A stretch of DNA of 64,000 nt from Acidovorax sp. GW101-3H11 (GCF_001633105.1 NZ_LUKZ01000001.1:1-64000), one strand, 5' to 3'; positions 33,619-43,417 are shown, counted from the stretch's first letter. Translations and numbers: made by a program. The notes: generated from the sequence alone by a model not told the origin.

Positions 33619-35709
33619 ATGACGTCATCCGCCCGCAAACTCTTCGTTACCACCGCCCTGCCGTATGCCAACGGCAACTTCCACATCGGCCACATCATGG
33701 AATACATCCAGGCCGACATCTGGGTGCGGTTCCAGCGCATGCAGGGCAACGCGGTGAACTTTGTAGGGGCAGACGACACCCACGGCGCGCCCATCATGAT
33801 TGCCGCCGAAAAGGCGGGCAAGACGCCCCAGCAGTTCGTGGCCGACATTGCTGCGGGCCGCAAGCAGTACCTGGACGGGTTTCACATCAGCTTTGACAAC
33901 TGGCACAGCACCGACGCGCCCGAAAACCACGACCTGGCCCGCCAGATCTACCGCGACCTGCGCGACCGCGCCGACGGCAGCCTGATCGAGGTGCGCACCA
34001 TCGAGCAGTTCTTCGACCCCGAGAAGAACATGTTCCTGCCCGACCGCTACATCAAGGGCGAATGCCCCAAGTGCCACGCCAAGGACCAGTACGGCGACAA
34101 CTGCGAGGTGTGTGGCTCGGTCTATGCGCCCACCGACCTCATCAACCCGTTCTCGGCCCTGTCGGGCGCCAAGCCCGAGCTGAAGCACTCCGAGCATTTC
34201 TTCTTCAAGCTGTCGGACCCGCGCTGCGTGGAGTTTCTGGAAAACTGGACGCAGGACGGCAAACTGCAGCCCGAGGTGGCCAACAAGATCAAGGAATGGT
34301 TCACCGTCCGCACCAACCCCGACGGCACGCAAAGCGAAGGCCTGGGCGACTGGGACATCAGCCGCGACGCGCCCTACTTCGGGATCGAGATCCCCGATGC
34401 GCCAGGCAAGTACTTCTATGTGTGGCTCGATGCCCCCGTGGGCTACCTCGCGTCGCTCAAGAACCTGCTCGAAAAGCGCGGCGAAAGCTACGACGCCTAC
34501 ATGGCCGACCCGGCGATGGAGCAGTACCACTTCATCGGCAAGGACATCGTCACCTTCCACACCCTGTTCTGGCCCGCCATGCTGCACTTCAGCGGCCGCA
34601 AGACGCCCAACAACGTCTTCGTGCACGGCTTTCTCACGGTGAACAACGGCGAGAAGATGAGCAAGAGCCGGGGCACGGGCCTGGACCCGCTCAAGTACCT
34701 GAGCCTGAACATGAACGCCGAGTGGCTGCGCTACTACCTGGCCGCCAAGCTGAGCGCGCGCAATGAAGACATCGACTTCAACGCCGAAGACTTCATGCTG
34801 CGGGTGAACAGCGATTTGATCGGCAAGTACGTCAACATCGCCAGCCGTGCAGCGGGCTTTTTGACCAAGCGCTTTGACGGCAAGCTGACCGACCAATTTG
34901 GCACCACGGGCACAACCCTGCTGGCCGAGGTACGCGGCGCCAGCGACGCGATTGCGCAGATGTACGAAACCCGCGAGTACAGCAAGGCCACGCGCGAGAT
35001 CATGCTGCTGGCCGACAAGGTCAACGCCTATGTGGACCAGAACAAGCCCTGGGACCTGGCCAAGGACGCTGCCAACAACGAGGCCCTGCACCAGGTGTGC
35101 TCGGTGCTGGTCAACGCCTTTGCCACCCTCACCCGCTACCTGGCCCCGGTGCTGCCGGGCCTGGCCCAGGCGGTGCAAGGCTTTGTGGGTGTGAACATGC
35201 AGCAGTGGACCGTGGCGGGCGACGTGCAGGCCATCCAGCCCTACCAGCACCTGATGCAACGCGTGACGCCTGAGCAGCTTGAGGCACTTTTTGAGCCCCC
35301 TGCGCCCGCTGCACAAGCCTTGGTAGCTACAGAAACAGTAGCAGCACCCGGCGGCGAAGAACTCGCCCCCACCATCACCATCGACGACTTCACCAAGATC
35401 GACTTGCGCATTGCGCTGATCGTGAACTGTGAGCCGGTCGAAGGCTCCACCAAGCTGCTGCGCCTGACGCTGGACGTGGGCGAAGGCCGCACGCGCAACG
35501 TGTTCAGCGGCATTGCCAGCGCTTACAAGCCCGAAGACCTGGTTGGCAAGCACACCGTGATGGTGGCCAACCTGGCGCCGCGCAAGATGAAGTTTGGCGT
35601 GAGCGAAGGCATGGTGCTGGCTGCGAGCCATGGCGACGAGAAGGCCAACCCTGGCATCTATGTACTGAACCCCTGGCCGGGCGCCACGCCGGGCATGCGG
35701 GTGCGCTGA
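33619..35709 (+). CDS. metG: Methionyl-tRNA synthetase
   Basis: The protein is 696 aa and charges tRNA-Met. HIGH is at residues 22-25 and KMSKS at 346-350. The zinc knuckle shows CPKCHAKDQ and CEVCG. An anticodon-binding helical domain spans about 400-550. The C-terminal tRNA-binding dimerisation domain begins near 585 ([23 protein letters not shown]). The linker in between (about 556-577, [21 protein letters not shown]) is encoded by a dispersed-repeat copy. It is a single gene divergent from the SMP-30-like protein. Confidence 0.97.
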   Translation: MTSSARKLFVTTALPYANGNFHIGHIMEYIQADIWVRFQRMQGNAVNFVGADDTHGAPIMIAAEKAGKTPQQFVADIAAGRKQYLDGFHISFDNWHSTDAPENHDLARQIYRDLRDRADGSLIEVRTIEQFFDPEKNMFLPDRYIKGECPKCHAKDQYGDNCEVCGSVYAPTDLINPFSALSGAKPELKHSEHFFFKLSDPRCVEFLENWTQDGKLQPEVANKIKEWFTVRTNPDGTQSEGLGDWDISRDAPYFGIEIPDAPGKYFYVWLDAPVGYLASLKNLLEKRGESYDAYMADPAMEQYHFIGKDIVTFHTLFWPAMLHFSGRKTPNNVFVHGFLTVNNGEKMSKSRGTGLDPLKYLSLNMNAEWLRYYLAAKLSARNEDIDFNAEDFMLRVNSDLIGKYVNIASRAAGFLTKRFDGKLTDQFGTTGTTLLAEVRGASDAIAQMYETREYSKATREIMLLADKVNAYVDQNKPWDLAKDAANNEALHQVCSVLVNAFATLTRYLAPVLPGLAQAVQGFVGVNMQQWTVAGDVQAIQPYQHLMQRVTPEQLEALFEPPAPAAQALVATETVAAPGGEELAPTITIDDFTKIDLRIALIVNCEPVEGSTKLLRLTLDVGEGRTRNVFSGIASAYKPEDLVGKHTVMVANLAPRKMKFGVSEGMVLAASHGDEKANPGIYVLNPWPGATPGMRVR
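35285..35346 (+). repeat. Dispersed repeat copy 6, inside metG
   Basis: Degenerate forward copy: CACTTTTTGAGCCCCCTGCG, then CAAGCCTTGGTAGCTACAG and AGTAGCAGC. It aligns codon for codon with the copy in the fdsG-fdsB fusion (GCG C.. ... ... CAA GC. .TG ... GCT A). It is placed in the linker before the C-terminal tRNA-binding domain. Confidence 0.5.
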
Positions 35710-35889
35710 GGCACAGCCGCCTTATGTAGGCTTGCCTGAACACATCAGGTACGTTCCGCCAGTAGAAGATGAGGCAAACTGCAAATGCAACTCGCATACC
35801 GAAGCGCTGTGTTGGTGACCCAACCTGTGGTGCCTCGCAACAAATGATTCATGTTAGATTCGCGCGCTTCGGCTGACTGAACCGCGAAT

Positions 35890-36171
35890 ATGCATAAGTG
35901 CCCCCATTGCAAAGAACGAACTATCAGCACTTGGAAAAAACTCAACCCAGGCTGGAATCCTCGCTGCTCAAATTGCGGGAAAAAGTGGAGGCTGTCCTAT
36001 TTTGCTGCCCTGCTGGTATGGGCGAGTACCTTCTGCGCTGTACCGGTAATGCTCTTCCTGGTGTTTTCGGGTTACGCGCGTCCGTCAATCGGCGCTTTAG
36101 TGATGAGTTTTCTGCTGATTGGTGCCGTGGATATGTGTGCGCTTTACGTCATACCAGTTGTGAAAAAATAG
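35890..36171 (+). CDS. Small zinc-ribbon membrane protein
   Basis: The protein is 93 aa. It starts MHKCPHCKERTIS and has a second CSNCGKKW, so two CxxC pairs form a zinc ribbon in the first 35 residues. Two membrane helices follow (about 38-60 and 68-88). It resembles small DUF983-like or zinc-ribbon membrane proteins. The function is unknown. The gene and its surroundings (35710-36330) are clearly less GC-rich than the rest of the window, which suggests recent acquisition. It has its own 180-base upstream region. Confidence 0.7.
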   Translation: MHKCPHCKERTISTWKKLNPGWNPRCSNCGKKWRLSYFAALLVWASTFCAVPVMLFLVFSGYARPSIGALVMSFLLIGAVDMCALYVIPVVKK

Positions 36172-36330
36172 ATGCGCAGCAGGCGAGAACGAATTCGCAA
36201 GTGTCGAAGCTTTTAAGCGCGTAGCGACGGACCTTAACCGTGTTGCGGAAAGTCCCCGACACATGGTCTACGCAGACAAAGCAGCTAGTCCGCACACACC
36301 CTCTCAGGCATGTTTTAGCCCACCCATCGG

Positions 36331-36993
36331 TCAATGCCCCACGTACCGCCCTGGCCGGTGGCTGATCCACAAAAACCCGCTCATCACCAGCACGGCCAGC
36401 ACCGAATACGCCACGCGCTCGGGTGACACCACAAAAAGCGCCAGCAGCACCACGGTGCCGTCAATCACCATCTGCACCTTGCCCGCCCGCATGCCGTAGC
36501 GGGCCTGCAGGTACAGCGACACCACGGTGGCGCCGCCCAGGCTGGAGCGGTGGCGCGCCAGGAACAGGCAGCCCGTGCCCAGCAGCAGGCCGCCCAGCAA
36601 GGATGCGAACAGCGGGTTGAGGTAGTCCACATGCATCACATGCGGGAACAGCTCGGTGAGCAGTGACAAGAGCGCCACACACACAAAGGTCTTGAGGGTG
36701 AACTCGCGGCCCATGCGCGTCCAGGCGAACCAGTAGAACGGCAGGTTGACCACAAAGAACAGCTTGCCGAACGAAATGCCGGTGACGTAGTGCAGCAAAA
36801 ACGCCACGCCCGCCGTGCCGCCCACCAGCAGCCCCGCCTGGTTGAACAGCATGAGCGCCATGGCCACAAACAGCGTGCCGGCAAACAGGGCCTGGGCGTC
36901 TTCAAAAGCGCCGTGGCGCAGGGTGGCCGCCTGGGCGGCGGCGTCCACGGCAGCGGCAGGAGTGGGTGTGTCGGGCATGGGCAATTCAACCAT
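36331..36993 (-). CDS. YitT-family membrane protein
   Basis: The protein is 220 aa with six predicted helices. It shows the YitT pattern: QALFAGTLFVAMALMLFNQAGLLVGGTAGVAFLL (start), SFGKLFFVVNLPFYWFAW, LTLLxG-type GCLFLARHRSSLGGAT and a C-terminal VVLLALFVVS segment. The function is unknown (proposed transporter). Start ATG 36993 or 36978. Neither has a good ribosome-binding site. It is divergent from the SulP gene. Confidence 0.8.
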   Translation of the reverse strand: MVELPMPDTPTPAAAVDAAAQAATLRHGAFEDAQALFAGTLFVAMALMLFNQAGLLVGGTAGVAFLLHYVTGISFGKLFFVVNLPFYWFAWTRMGREFTLKTFVCVALLSLLTELFPHVMHVDYLNPLFASLLGGLLLGTGCLFLARHRSSLGGATVVSLYLQARYGMRAGKVQMVIDGTVVLLALFVVSPERVAYSVLAVLVMSGFLWISHRPGRYVGH

Positions 36994-37308
36994 CGTCGGC
37001 GGGCACAGAGGGTCTGCGCACTGAGAAAAAGTGCATGGCAGCGGGTAGGCCAGGGGCAGCAAGCAACATGCCAAGCCCCACCAAGGCGGCACCGGCGTGG
37101 AGGCCCGTGCGCATGTCGTATCTCAAGAACTACAAGCCTTTTTGGACCCTTGCGCCTGATGGTATTGCCTTTGCAGCTATAAAATATATAGCACCAACTC
37201 ATTTCAGAGGGCCCGCGAGGCGGCGGCGCGGCATGCAACGTGCTTGGCGCCCGGGGGTTGGCTCCCTACACTGAAACCCGCCACCCCGCCCCGAAAGCAC
37301 CCGCCACC
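36994..37308. other. 315-base divergent intergenic region YitT gene / SulP gene
   Basis: The stretch contains the dispersed repeat copy 7 (37134-37193) in its centre. The YitT-side 140 bases and the SulP-side 115 bases hold no open frame I can support. Promoters for both genes must lie here. I see no clear -35/-10 pair. Confidence 0.5.
37134..37193 (+). repeat. Dispersed ~60 bp repeat, copy 7 (intergenic)
   Basis: Forward copy with AAGCCTTTTTGGACCCTTGC, GCCTGATGG and the inverted pair GCTATAAAATATATAGC. It is the closest relative of the copy inside fdsA. Confidence 0.75.
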
Positions 37309-38970
37309 ATGCCGCTGAGCTTCGCCTTCCACCCCCGCCTTATCGACGCACTGCGCGGCTACGACAAAAGCCGCTGGCTGGCCGATGTGGGGGCGGGGGT
37401 CACGGTGGGCATCGTGGCGCTGCCGCTGGCCATGGCATTTGCGATTGCCAGCGGGCTCAAGCCCGAGGCGGGGCTGTGGACGGCGATCATCGCGGGCTTT
37501 CTGATCTCGGCGCTGGGCGGCACCAATGTGCAGATTGGCGGACCGGCGGGCGCATTCATCGTGATCGTCTACGGCATCGTCGAACGCTACGGCGTGGCCA
37601 ACCTGCTGATCTCCACCGCCTGCGCGGGCGTGCTGCTGGTGCTGCTGGGCCTGTTCCGGCTGGGCACGCTGGTGCGGTTTGTGCCGGTGAGCATCGTGAT
37701 CGGGTTCACCAACGGCATTGCCGTGCTGATCGCGCTGTCGCAGGTGAAGGACTGGCTGGGGCTGTCCATCGAGCGCATGCCGGGCAATTTTTTCTCGCAG
37801 GTGGGCACGTTGGCGCAGCACCTGGGCAGCTTCAACCCCTATGCCTTCGGGCTGGGCGCGGCCTGCGTGGCGGGCCTGTTCCTCTGGCCCAAGCTCACGA
37901 TGAAGGAGTCGCCCGTGATGCGGGTGCTGGAGCAGCACACGGTGCGCAGCTTTGCGCGTGTGCCCGCGCCCGTGGTGGCGCTGGTCACACTGAGCCTGCT
38001 GGCCTGGGCGCTCCAGCTGCCGGTGGAGACCATCGGCTCACGCTTTGGCGGCATTCCGCAGGCGCTGCCGGTGTTTGCGCTGCCCGATTTTTCGTGGGAG
38101 ACGGTGCGCCTGCTGGTCACGCCCACGCTCACCATTGCGCTGCTGGGCGCCATCGAGTCGCTGCTGTGCGCGCGTGTGGCCGACCAATTGGCCACTGACC
38201 CGCACCACAAGAAACACGACCCCAACCAGGAGCTGGTGGCCCAGGGCCTGGCCAACATCGTGGTGCCGTTTTTTGGCGGCATGCCCGCCACGGGCACCAT
38301 CGCGCGCACGGTGACCAACATCCGCTCGGGCGCCACCTCACCGGTGGCGGGCATGATGCATGCGCTCACGCTGGCCGTGATCGTGCTGGTGGCTGCGCCG
38401 CTGGCGCTGCACATTCCGCTGGCGGTGCTGGCGGGCATCCTGCTGTTTGTGGCCTGGAACATGGGCGAGTGGCACGAGTTTGTGCGGCTCAAACACTTCA
38501 GCAACCACTACCGGCTGCTGATGCTGGGCACGTTTTTCCTGACCGTGGTGTTCGACCTCACGGTGGCGGTGGAGGTGGGCCTGTTCATGGCCTGCGCGCT
38601 GTTTGTGCGGCGCATGAGCGCACTCTTCCGCGTGGAGCGGCAGCCCGACCCGGAAGCCGCCACAGCCCCGCGGCACCCGGCTGCCACCTGGCGCCTGCAC
38701 GGCGCGCTGTTCTTTGGTGCCGCCGCCAAGCTGGACACCATCATCCAGGCCGTGGAGGCAGGCCCGCCCGGCCTCGACGTGGTGCTGGACGCGAGCGAAC
38801 TGGTGGCGCTGGACACCACGGGGCTGGATGCGCTGGCCCAGGTGCTCAAGGCCGTGGCGGCGCGTGGCGGGCGTTTGCGGATTGAGCACCTGCACGAGCA
38901 GCCGCGCTCGCTGATTGAGCGCTCGGGCTTTGCAGCGCGGCTGGCGGCGCAGCACGATCTGCCCGTTTGA
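37309..38970 (+). CDS. SulP-family anion transporter with STAS domain
   Basis: The protein is 553 aa, inner membrane. It has a SLC26/SulP core with the ADVGAGVTVGIVALPLAMAFAIASG motif near residue 25 and an NVQIGGPAGAFIVIVYGIV loop. FVPVSIVIGFTNGIAVLIA and GMPATGTIARTVTNIRSG follow. A STAS domain occupies the last 100 residues (DVVLDASELVALDTTGLDAL). SulP proteins move sulfate, bicarbonate or dicarboxylates. The substrate cannot be told from sequence. The start ATG 37309 is preceded by ACCGCCACC without a good Shine-Dalgarno. Confidence 0.92.
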   Translation: MPLSFAFHPRLIDALRGYDKSRWLADVGAGVTVGIVALPLAMAFAIASGLKPEAGLWTAIIAGFLISALGGTNVQIGGPAGAFIVIVYGIVERYGVANLLISTACAGVLLVLLGLFRLGTLVRFVPVSIVIGFTNGIAVLIALSQVKDWLGLSIERMPGNFFSQVGTLAQHLGSFNPYAFGLGAACVAGLFLWPKLTMKESPVMRVLEQHTVRSFARVPAPVVALVTLSLLAWALQLPVETIGSRFGGIPQALPVFALPDFSWETVRLLVTPTLTIALLGAIESLLCARVADQLATDPHHKKHDPNQELVAQGLANIVVPFFGGMPATGTIARTVTNIRSGATSPVAGMMHALTLAVIVLVAAPLALHIPLAVLAGILLFVAWNMGEWHEFVRLKHFSNHYRLLMLGTFFLTVVFDLTVAVEVGLFMACALFVRRMSALFRVERQPDPEAATAPRHPAATWRLHGALFFGAAAKLDTIIQAVEAGPPGLDVVLDASELVALDTTGLDALAQVLKAVAARGGRLRIEHLHEQPRSLIERSGFAARLAAQHDLPV

Positions 38971-39006
38971 GTCGCCTTGATGGGGAAGATGGCAGGCTGA
39001 AACGCC

Positions 39007-39519
39007 CTACTTGCCGCCCTTGAACTCCGGCGCATCCAGGTCCGCACCGGTCTGCGTGCGCAGCACCACATGGTCGGGCCCGTGGACCACCGTGAACACC
39101 TTGGCCTGGTTGGGCGCCTCCAGGTAGCGCCAGTCCACCCAGGTCTCTTTCTTCAGCTCGTAGGGCGTGGTCTTGGCAGGCTTGCCCAGCAGGCGGCGCA
39201 CCTCGTCCATGCGCATGCCGGGCGACACGCGCGCAAAGGTCTCGGGCGTGAGCACCTGGCGCAATGCCGTCATGCGGCCGTCGGCGCCAATGGTGATCAT
39301 GTAGTTGACCTGGCCTGCGGGTTGGCGGTTGTATTCGAAGGTGCGTGCGCCGCCGGGCTCGTCCCACACGTTTTCGGGGGCGCCAAAGCGGTCGCGCACG
39401 TCGGCTTCGGTCGATACGCCCTCCTTCAGCTCGCTGATGCGCTGGGGGTCGCAGGCGGTGAGAGCGAGCAGCGAAAAGGTGGCGGCTGCCAGGGCAGCGG
39501 CGCGATATATCAAGCGCAT
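39007..39519 (-). CDS. SmpA/OmlA (BamE-like) lipoprotein
   Basis: The protein is 170 aa. The lipoprotein signal is MRLIYRAAALAAATF...LLALTACD (lipobox LTAC). Two BamE-like repeats follow: ISELKEGVSTEADVRDRFG (about 27) and VSPGMRMDEVRRLLGKPA (about 98). Tandem repeats of this type differ from canonical BamE. It probably acts at the outer membrane. The ATG 39519 is followed upstream by the DUF3460-scpA side in divergent orientation. Confidence 0.85.
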   Translation of the reverse strand: MRLIYRAAALAAATFSLLALTACDPQRISELKEGVSTEADVRDRFGAPENVWDEPGGARTFEYNRQPAGQVNYMITIGADGRMTALRQVLTPETFARVSPGMRMDEVRRLLGKPAKTTPYELKKETWVDWRYLEAPNQAKVFTVVHGPDHVVLRTQTGADLDAPEFKGGK

Positions 39520-39596
39520 AAATTCGTCCCGGTAAAATCTTGGACCTTTGGTGCGTCACTGTGCCTGATGCGTTCCAAGAAAGAGATTCACAGTCC

Positions 39597-39803
39597 ATGT
39601 CCATTTTCCGCCGCCCCGACTACCAGTCCGACGCCACCCAGTTCATCAACCAGCTCAAGACCAGCCGCCCCGAGCTGGACCAGCAGCAGCAAGCCGGCCG
39701 TGCCCTGCTGTGGGACAAGCAGGTGGACCGCAAGGTCTGGGGCGAATACCGCGAAGGCCAGGTGGCCCAGAAGCCCTACGTCTACCAGACGAATGCGGAT
39801 TAA
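39597..39803 (+). CDS. DUF3460 protein
   Basis: The protein is 68 aa, starting MSIFRRPDYQSDATQFINQL with LLWDK and EYREGQVAQKPYVYQT near the end. This matches DUF3460, a beta-proteobacterial family of unknown function commonly placed before scpA and the cofactor genes. The start ATG 39597 comes after CACAGTCC, with no strong ribosome-binding site. A longer frame (from 39540) is unlikely. It is followed by a repeat and then scpA. Confidence 0.85.
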   Translation: MSIFRRPDYQSDATQFINQLKTSRPELDQQQQAGRALLWDKQVDRKVWGEYREGQVAQKPYVYQTNAD

Positions 39804-39807
39804 GCAC

Positions 39808-39866
39808 CAAATTGGCCTTCTGCGCGCGTCCATCAAGCGCTGATAGCTCATATTTTTATAGCAAAC
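39808..39866 (+). repeat. Dispersed ~60 bp repeat, copy 8 (intergenic)
   Basis: Forward copy with GGCCTTCTGCGCGCGTCCATC, then AAGCGCTGATAGCTCAT and TATAGCAAACC. It ends one base before the scpA ATG, so it carries the translation start region of scpA. Confidence 0.75.
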
Positions 39867-39867
39867 C

Positions 39868-40731
39868 ATGACCACCGCGAGCGCAGCCGACACGGCCGAT
39901 TCGCCGGACATGCCCGCCCTGGATGCGGCAGGCATGCCCGACGTGGTGGACCAGGTGGCGCTGGCGCGCCTGTATGGCGAGCCGCTGTTTGCGCTGCCCA
40001 ACGACCTGTACATCCCGCCCGACGCGCTCGAAGTCTTCCTCGAAGCCTTTGAAGGCCCGCTGGACCTGCTGCTGTACCTGATCCGCAAGCAGAACTTCAA
40101 CATCCTCGACATCCCCATGGTGGGGGTGACCAAGCAGTACCTGGCGTATGTGGACGAGATCCGCAGCCGCAACCTGGAACTGGCGGCCGAATATCTGCTG
40201 ATGGCAGCGATGCTCATCGAGATCAAGTCGCGCATGCTGCTGCCGCCCAAGAAGCAGGCCGAAGGCGAAGAACCCGAAGACCCGCGCGCCGAGCTGGTGC
40301 GCCGCCTGCTTGAATACGAGCAGATGAAGATGGCCGCCGCCCGCCTGGGGCAGCTGCCGCAGTACGGTCGCGACTTCCTCAAAGCCCAGGTCTACATCGA
40401 ACAAAGCCTGCAGCCGCGCTTCCCCGACGTGCATGTGGTGGAGTTGCAGGAGGCCTGGCGCGACATCCTGAAGCGCGCCAAGCTGGTACAGCACCACCGG
40501 ATCACGCGCGAAGAGCTGAGCGTGCGCGAATACATGAGCATGGTGCTCAAGACGCTGCAGGGCCGCCGCTTTGTGGAGTTTGAAGAACTCTTTGAGCCCG
40601 AAAAAGGCAGCACCGTGCTGGTGGTGACCTTCATCGCCCTGCTGGAACTGGCCAAAGAGACACTGATCGAGATCACGCAGGCCGAGGCGTTTGCACCCAT
40701 CTACGTGCGCTTGGCGTACACGCCGGCCTAG
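39868..40731 (+). CDS. scpA: Segregation and condensation protein A
   Basis: The protein is 287 aa and is the kleisin of the bacterial condensin. Motifs are FEGPLDLLLYLIRKQNFNI, NLELAAEYLLMAAMLIEIKS and a C-terminal winged helix (about 190-285). It bridges the SMC heads and ScpB. An N-terminal extension of about 45 residues (TTASAADTADSPDMP...) is Ala/Asp-rich and not part of the fold. A start at MPDVVDQ (about 39934) is possible. Upstream is DUF3460. ScpB and SMC are not in the window. Confidence 0.93.
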   Translation: MTTASAADTADSPDMPALDAAGMPDVVDQVALARLYGEPLFALPNDLYIPPDALEVFLEAFEGPLDLLLYLIRKQNFNILDIPMVGVTKQYLAYVDEIRSRNLELAAEYLLMAAMLIEIKSRMLLPPKKQAEGEEPEDPRAELVRRLLEYEQMKMAAARLGQLPQYGRDFLKAQVYIEQSLQPRFPDVHVVELQEAWRDILKRAKLVQHHRITREELSVREYMSMVLKTLQGRRFVEFEELFEPEKGSTVLVVTFIALLELAKETLIEITQAEAFAPIYVRLAYTPA

Positions 40732-40797
40732 GGCCGCCCCCTGTTCACCGCCCTGGCCGGTGGCCGTGGCGCTACCCCCTTTCCTCACCCGCAAGCC

Positions 40798-42387
40798 ATG
40801 GCATCCCACGACTTCGACGTTCTCATCGTAGGCAGCGGCCTCGCAGGCCTCTCGGCCGCGCTGCACCTGGCGCCCACCCACCGCGTGGCCGTGATCACCA
40901 AGCGCACGCTGCAGGATGGCTCCAGCGGCTGGGCCCAGGGCGGCATTGCCGCCGTGCTGGCCGACGACGACAGCTTTGCTGCGCACATCGAAGACACGCT
41001 GGTAGCAGGCGCGGGCTTGTGCGACCTGGCCACCACCCGCTTTGTGGTGGAGAACGCGCCCGCATCGATTGCCTGGCTGCGCGAGCTGGGTGTGCCCTTC
41101 ACGCTCGAAGGCGACCAGCTGCACCTGACCCGCGAAGGCGGCCACAGCGCGCGCCGCATCGCCCATGTGACCGATGCCACCGGCGCAGCGGTGCAGCGCA
41201 CGCTGATTGACGTGGTGCGCAGCACCCCCGGCATCACGCTGTTCGAGCAGCACACGCTGGTGGACCTGATCACCACGCGCAAGCTGGGCTTGCCCGGCCA
41301 CCGGTGCCTGGGCCTGTACGCGCTGGACAGTGACACGGACGAGGTCGTCACCTTCCGCGCACCACAAACCATCCTGGCCACGGGCGGCGCAGGCAAGGTG
41401 TACCTGTACACCACCAACCCCGACACCGCCACCGGCGACGGCATTGCCGCCGCCTGGCGCGCGGGCTGCCGCGTGGCGAACATGGAGTTCATCCAGTTCC
41501 ACCCCACCGGCCTGTACCACCCGCACGAAAAGTCCTTCCTCATCAGCGAGGCCGTGCGTGGCGAGGGTGGGCAACTCAAGCTGCCTCCCTCTGCCGGTGG
41601 CACACGCTTCATGCTCGACCACGACCCGCGCGCCGAGCTGGCCCCGCGCGATGTGGTGGCCCGCGCTATCGACTTCGAGATGAAGAAGCACGGGCTGGAC
41701 TGTGTGCACCTCGACATCTCGCACCAGAGCCCCGCTTTTTTGCAGGAGCACTTCCCCAACATCCTCGCGCACTGCGCGTCGCTGGGCATCGACATCACCA
41801 AGGAGCCCATCCCCGTGGTGCCCACGGCCCACTTCACCTGCGGCGGCGTGCTGACCGACCTGGCAGGCCGCACTGACCTGCCCGGCCTGTTTGCCGTGGG
41901 CGAGGTGGCCTGCACCGGCCTGCATGGCGCCAACCGCCTGGCCAGCAATTCGCTGCTCGAATGCATGGTGTTTGCGCGCGCCGCCGCGCAGGCCATTGCG
42001 GCCGCGCCCACAGCCACGCTGCCTGCCGTGCCCGCCTGGGACGACAGCCGCGTGCAGGATGCCGACGAGTCCGTGGTCATCTCGCACAACTGGGACGAGC
42101 TGCGCCGCTTCATGTGGGACTACGTGGGCATCGTGCGCACCAACAAGCGCCTGGAACGTGCCGCCCACCGCATTGCGATGCTGCAGGGCGAGATCCACGA
42201 GTTCTACGCCCACTTCCACATCACACGCGACCTGCTGGAGCTGCGCAACCTGGTGCAGGTGGCCGACCTGATCGTGAAAAGCGCTCAGCTGCGCCGCGAA
42301 AGCCGGGGCCTGCATTTCAGCCGCGACTACCCCGAGGTGGCAGCGCCTGCCGCCCCCACCATCCTTGTTCCGCCGGTGCCCCGATGA
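40798..42387 (+). CDS. nadB: L-aspartate oxidase
   Basis: The protein is 529 aa and catalyses the first step of NAD biosynthesis (aspartate to iminoaspartate). FAD motif VGSGLAGLSAALHL is at residues about 11-24, with SSGWAQGGIAAVL and HEKSFLISEAVRGEGG. GLHGANRLASNSLLECMVFA in the C-terminal half is typical. nadA and nadC lie 12-15 kb downstream on the other strand. The stop overlaps the queE start by four bases (ATGA), suggesting a transcription unit of nadB-queE-queD. Confidence 0.96.
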   Translation: MASHDFDVLIVGSGLAGLSAALHLAPTHRVAVITKRTLQDGSSGWAQGGIAAVLADDDSFAAHIEDTLVAGAGLCDLATTRFVVENAPASIAWLRELGVPFTLEGDQLHLTREGGHSARRIAHVTDATGAAVQRTLIDVVRSTPGITLFEQHTLVDLITTRKLGLPGHRCLGLYALDSDTDEVVTFRAPQTILATGGAGKVYLYTTNPDTATGDGIAAAWRAGCRVANMEFIQFHPTGLYHPHEKSFLISEAVRGEGGQLKLPPSAGGTRFMLDHDPRAELAPRDVVARAIDFEMKKHGLDCVHLDISHQSPAFLQEHFPNILAHCASLGIDITKEPIPVVPTAHFTCGGVLTDLAGRTDLPGLFAVGEVACTGLHGANRLASNSLLECMVFARAAAQAIAAAPTATLPAVPAWDDSRVQDADESVVISHNWDELRRFMWDYVGIVRTNKRLERAAHRIAMLQGEIHEFYAHFHITRDLLELRNLVQVADLIVKSAQLRRESRGLHFSRDYPEVAAPAAPTILVPPVPR

Positions 42388-43019
42388 CCTACAGCGTCAA
42401 AGAAATTTTCTACACCCTGCAAGGCGAAGGCGGCCAGGCGGGCACACCCGCCGTGTTCTGCCGCTTTGCAGGCTGCAACCTCTGGACGGGCCGCGAGCAG
42501 GACCGCGCCCAGGCCGTCTGCCAGTTCTGCGACACCGACTTTGTGGGCACGGACGGCACGCTGGGCGGCAAGTTCGAGACCGCTGCGTTGCTGGCGGAAA
42601 CCATCGCCGCGCAATGGCCCGCAGGTGCAGGCCACCGCCTGGTGGTGCTGACGGGTGGCGAGCCCCTGCTGCAGGTGGATGCCGCACTCATCGACGCCTT
42701 GCACGCGCAACAGTTCCGCATCGCCGTGGAAAGCAACGGCACCGTGACGGCGCCCGAGGGCATCGACTGGCTGTGCATCAGCCCCAAGGCGGGTGCACCG
42801 TGGGTGCAGCGCAGTGGGCAGGAGCTGAAACTGGTCTGGCCCCAGCCCGGCTTTGACCTGTTGGCGCTGGAGCAGGACACGCAGTTCACCCACCGCTTTC
42901 TGCAGCCCATGGACGGCCTGCTGCAGCGCCAGAACACTGCCGCCTGCATTGACGCCTGCCTGGCCCACCCCGCATGGCGCCTGAGCCTGCAAACCCACAA
43001 GCTCACCGGCATCCGGTGA
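42384..43019 (+). CDS. queE: 7-carboxy-7-deazaguanine synthase
   Basis: The protein is 211 aa and is a radical SAM enzyme of queuosine synthesis. YTLQGEGGQAGTPAVFCR marks the start. The cluster motif is C-x14-C-x2-C (GCNLW...CQFCDTDF), the variant known from beta-proteobacterial QueE. VVLTGGEPLLQ is the SAM motif. The start ATG 42384 overlaps the nadB stop. It is followed by queD. Confidence 0.94.
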   Translation: MTYSVKEIFYTLQGEGGQAGTPAVFCRFAGCNLWTGREQDRAQAVCQFCDTDFVGTDGTLGGKFETAALLAETIAAQWPAGAGHRLVVLTGGEPLLQVDAALIDALHAQQFRIAVESNGTVTAPEGIDWLCISPKAGAPWVQRSGQELKLVWPQPGFDLLALEQDTQFTHRFLQPMDGLLQRQNTAACIDACLAHPAWRLSLQTHKLTGIR

Positions 43020-43042
43020 GCCGTTTTCCTTCTGGTTCCCGT

Positions 43043-43417
43043 ATGTTGTTCACCATCTCCCAGCGCTTCTTCTTTGACGCCGCCCACACCCTGCGCCGCG
43101 AGATCGAGGCCGAAGGCAGTCGCCGCGTGCACGGCCACACCTACCACGCCGAAGTCTTTTTGAGCGGCCCACGCGACCCTGCCACCGGCATGGTGCTGGA
43201 CCTGGGCCTGCTGCGCCAGGGCCTGGCCGTGGTGCGCGAGCAACTGGACCACCACATGCTCGACGACGTGCCCGGCTTGGGCACGCCCACGCTCGAAAAC
43301 CTGTGCCTGTTCATCGCCCAGGCCCTGCCCGCCGACCTGCGCACCAGCGTGAGCCGCGTGCGTGTGTGGCGCGAAGCGCTGGGTGACAGCTGCGTGCTGG
43401 ACTTCACCACGCCCTGA
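43043..43417 (+). CDS. queD: QueD/PTPS-family 6-carboxytetrahydropterin synthase homologue
   Basis: The protein is 124 aa. Zinc-binding histidines are visible in FDAAHTL and [10 protein letters not shown]. The catalytic cysteine usually located a few residues before HGH is absent: the segment reads [11 protein letters not shown]. So either the reaction differs or another residue replaces it. Later motifs [20 protein letters not shown] and [12 protein letters not shown] fit the family. The genetic context (directly after queE) favours a queuosine role. A GTG at 43016 overlapping the queE stop is an alternative start. Confidence 0.85.
   Translation: MLFTISQRFFFDAAHTLRREIEAEGSRRVHGHTYHAEVFLSGPRDPATGMVLDLGLLRQGLAVVREQLDHHMLDDVPGLGTPTLENLCLFIAQALPADLRTSVSRVRVWREALGDSCVLDFTTP

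Noticed and set aside
39856-42315. 819-residue minus-strand frame opposite scpA and nadB
   Set aside because: It spans two unrelated genes on the other strand, so it is an artefact of high GC content.
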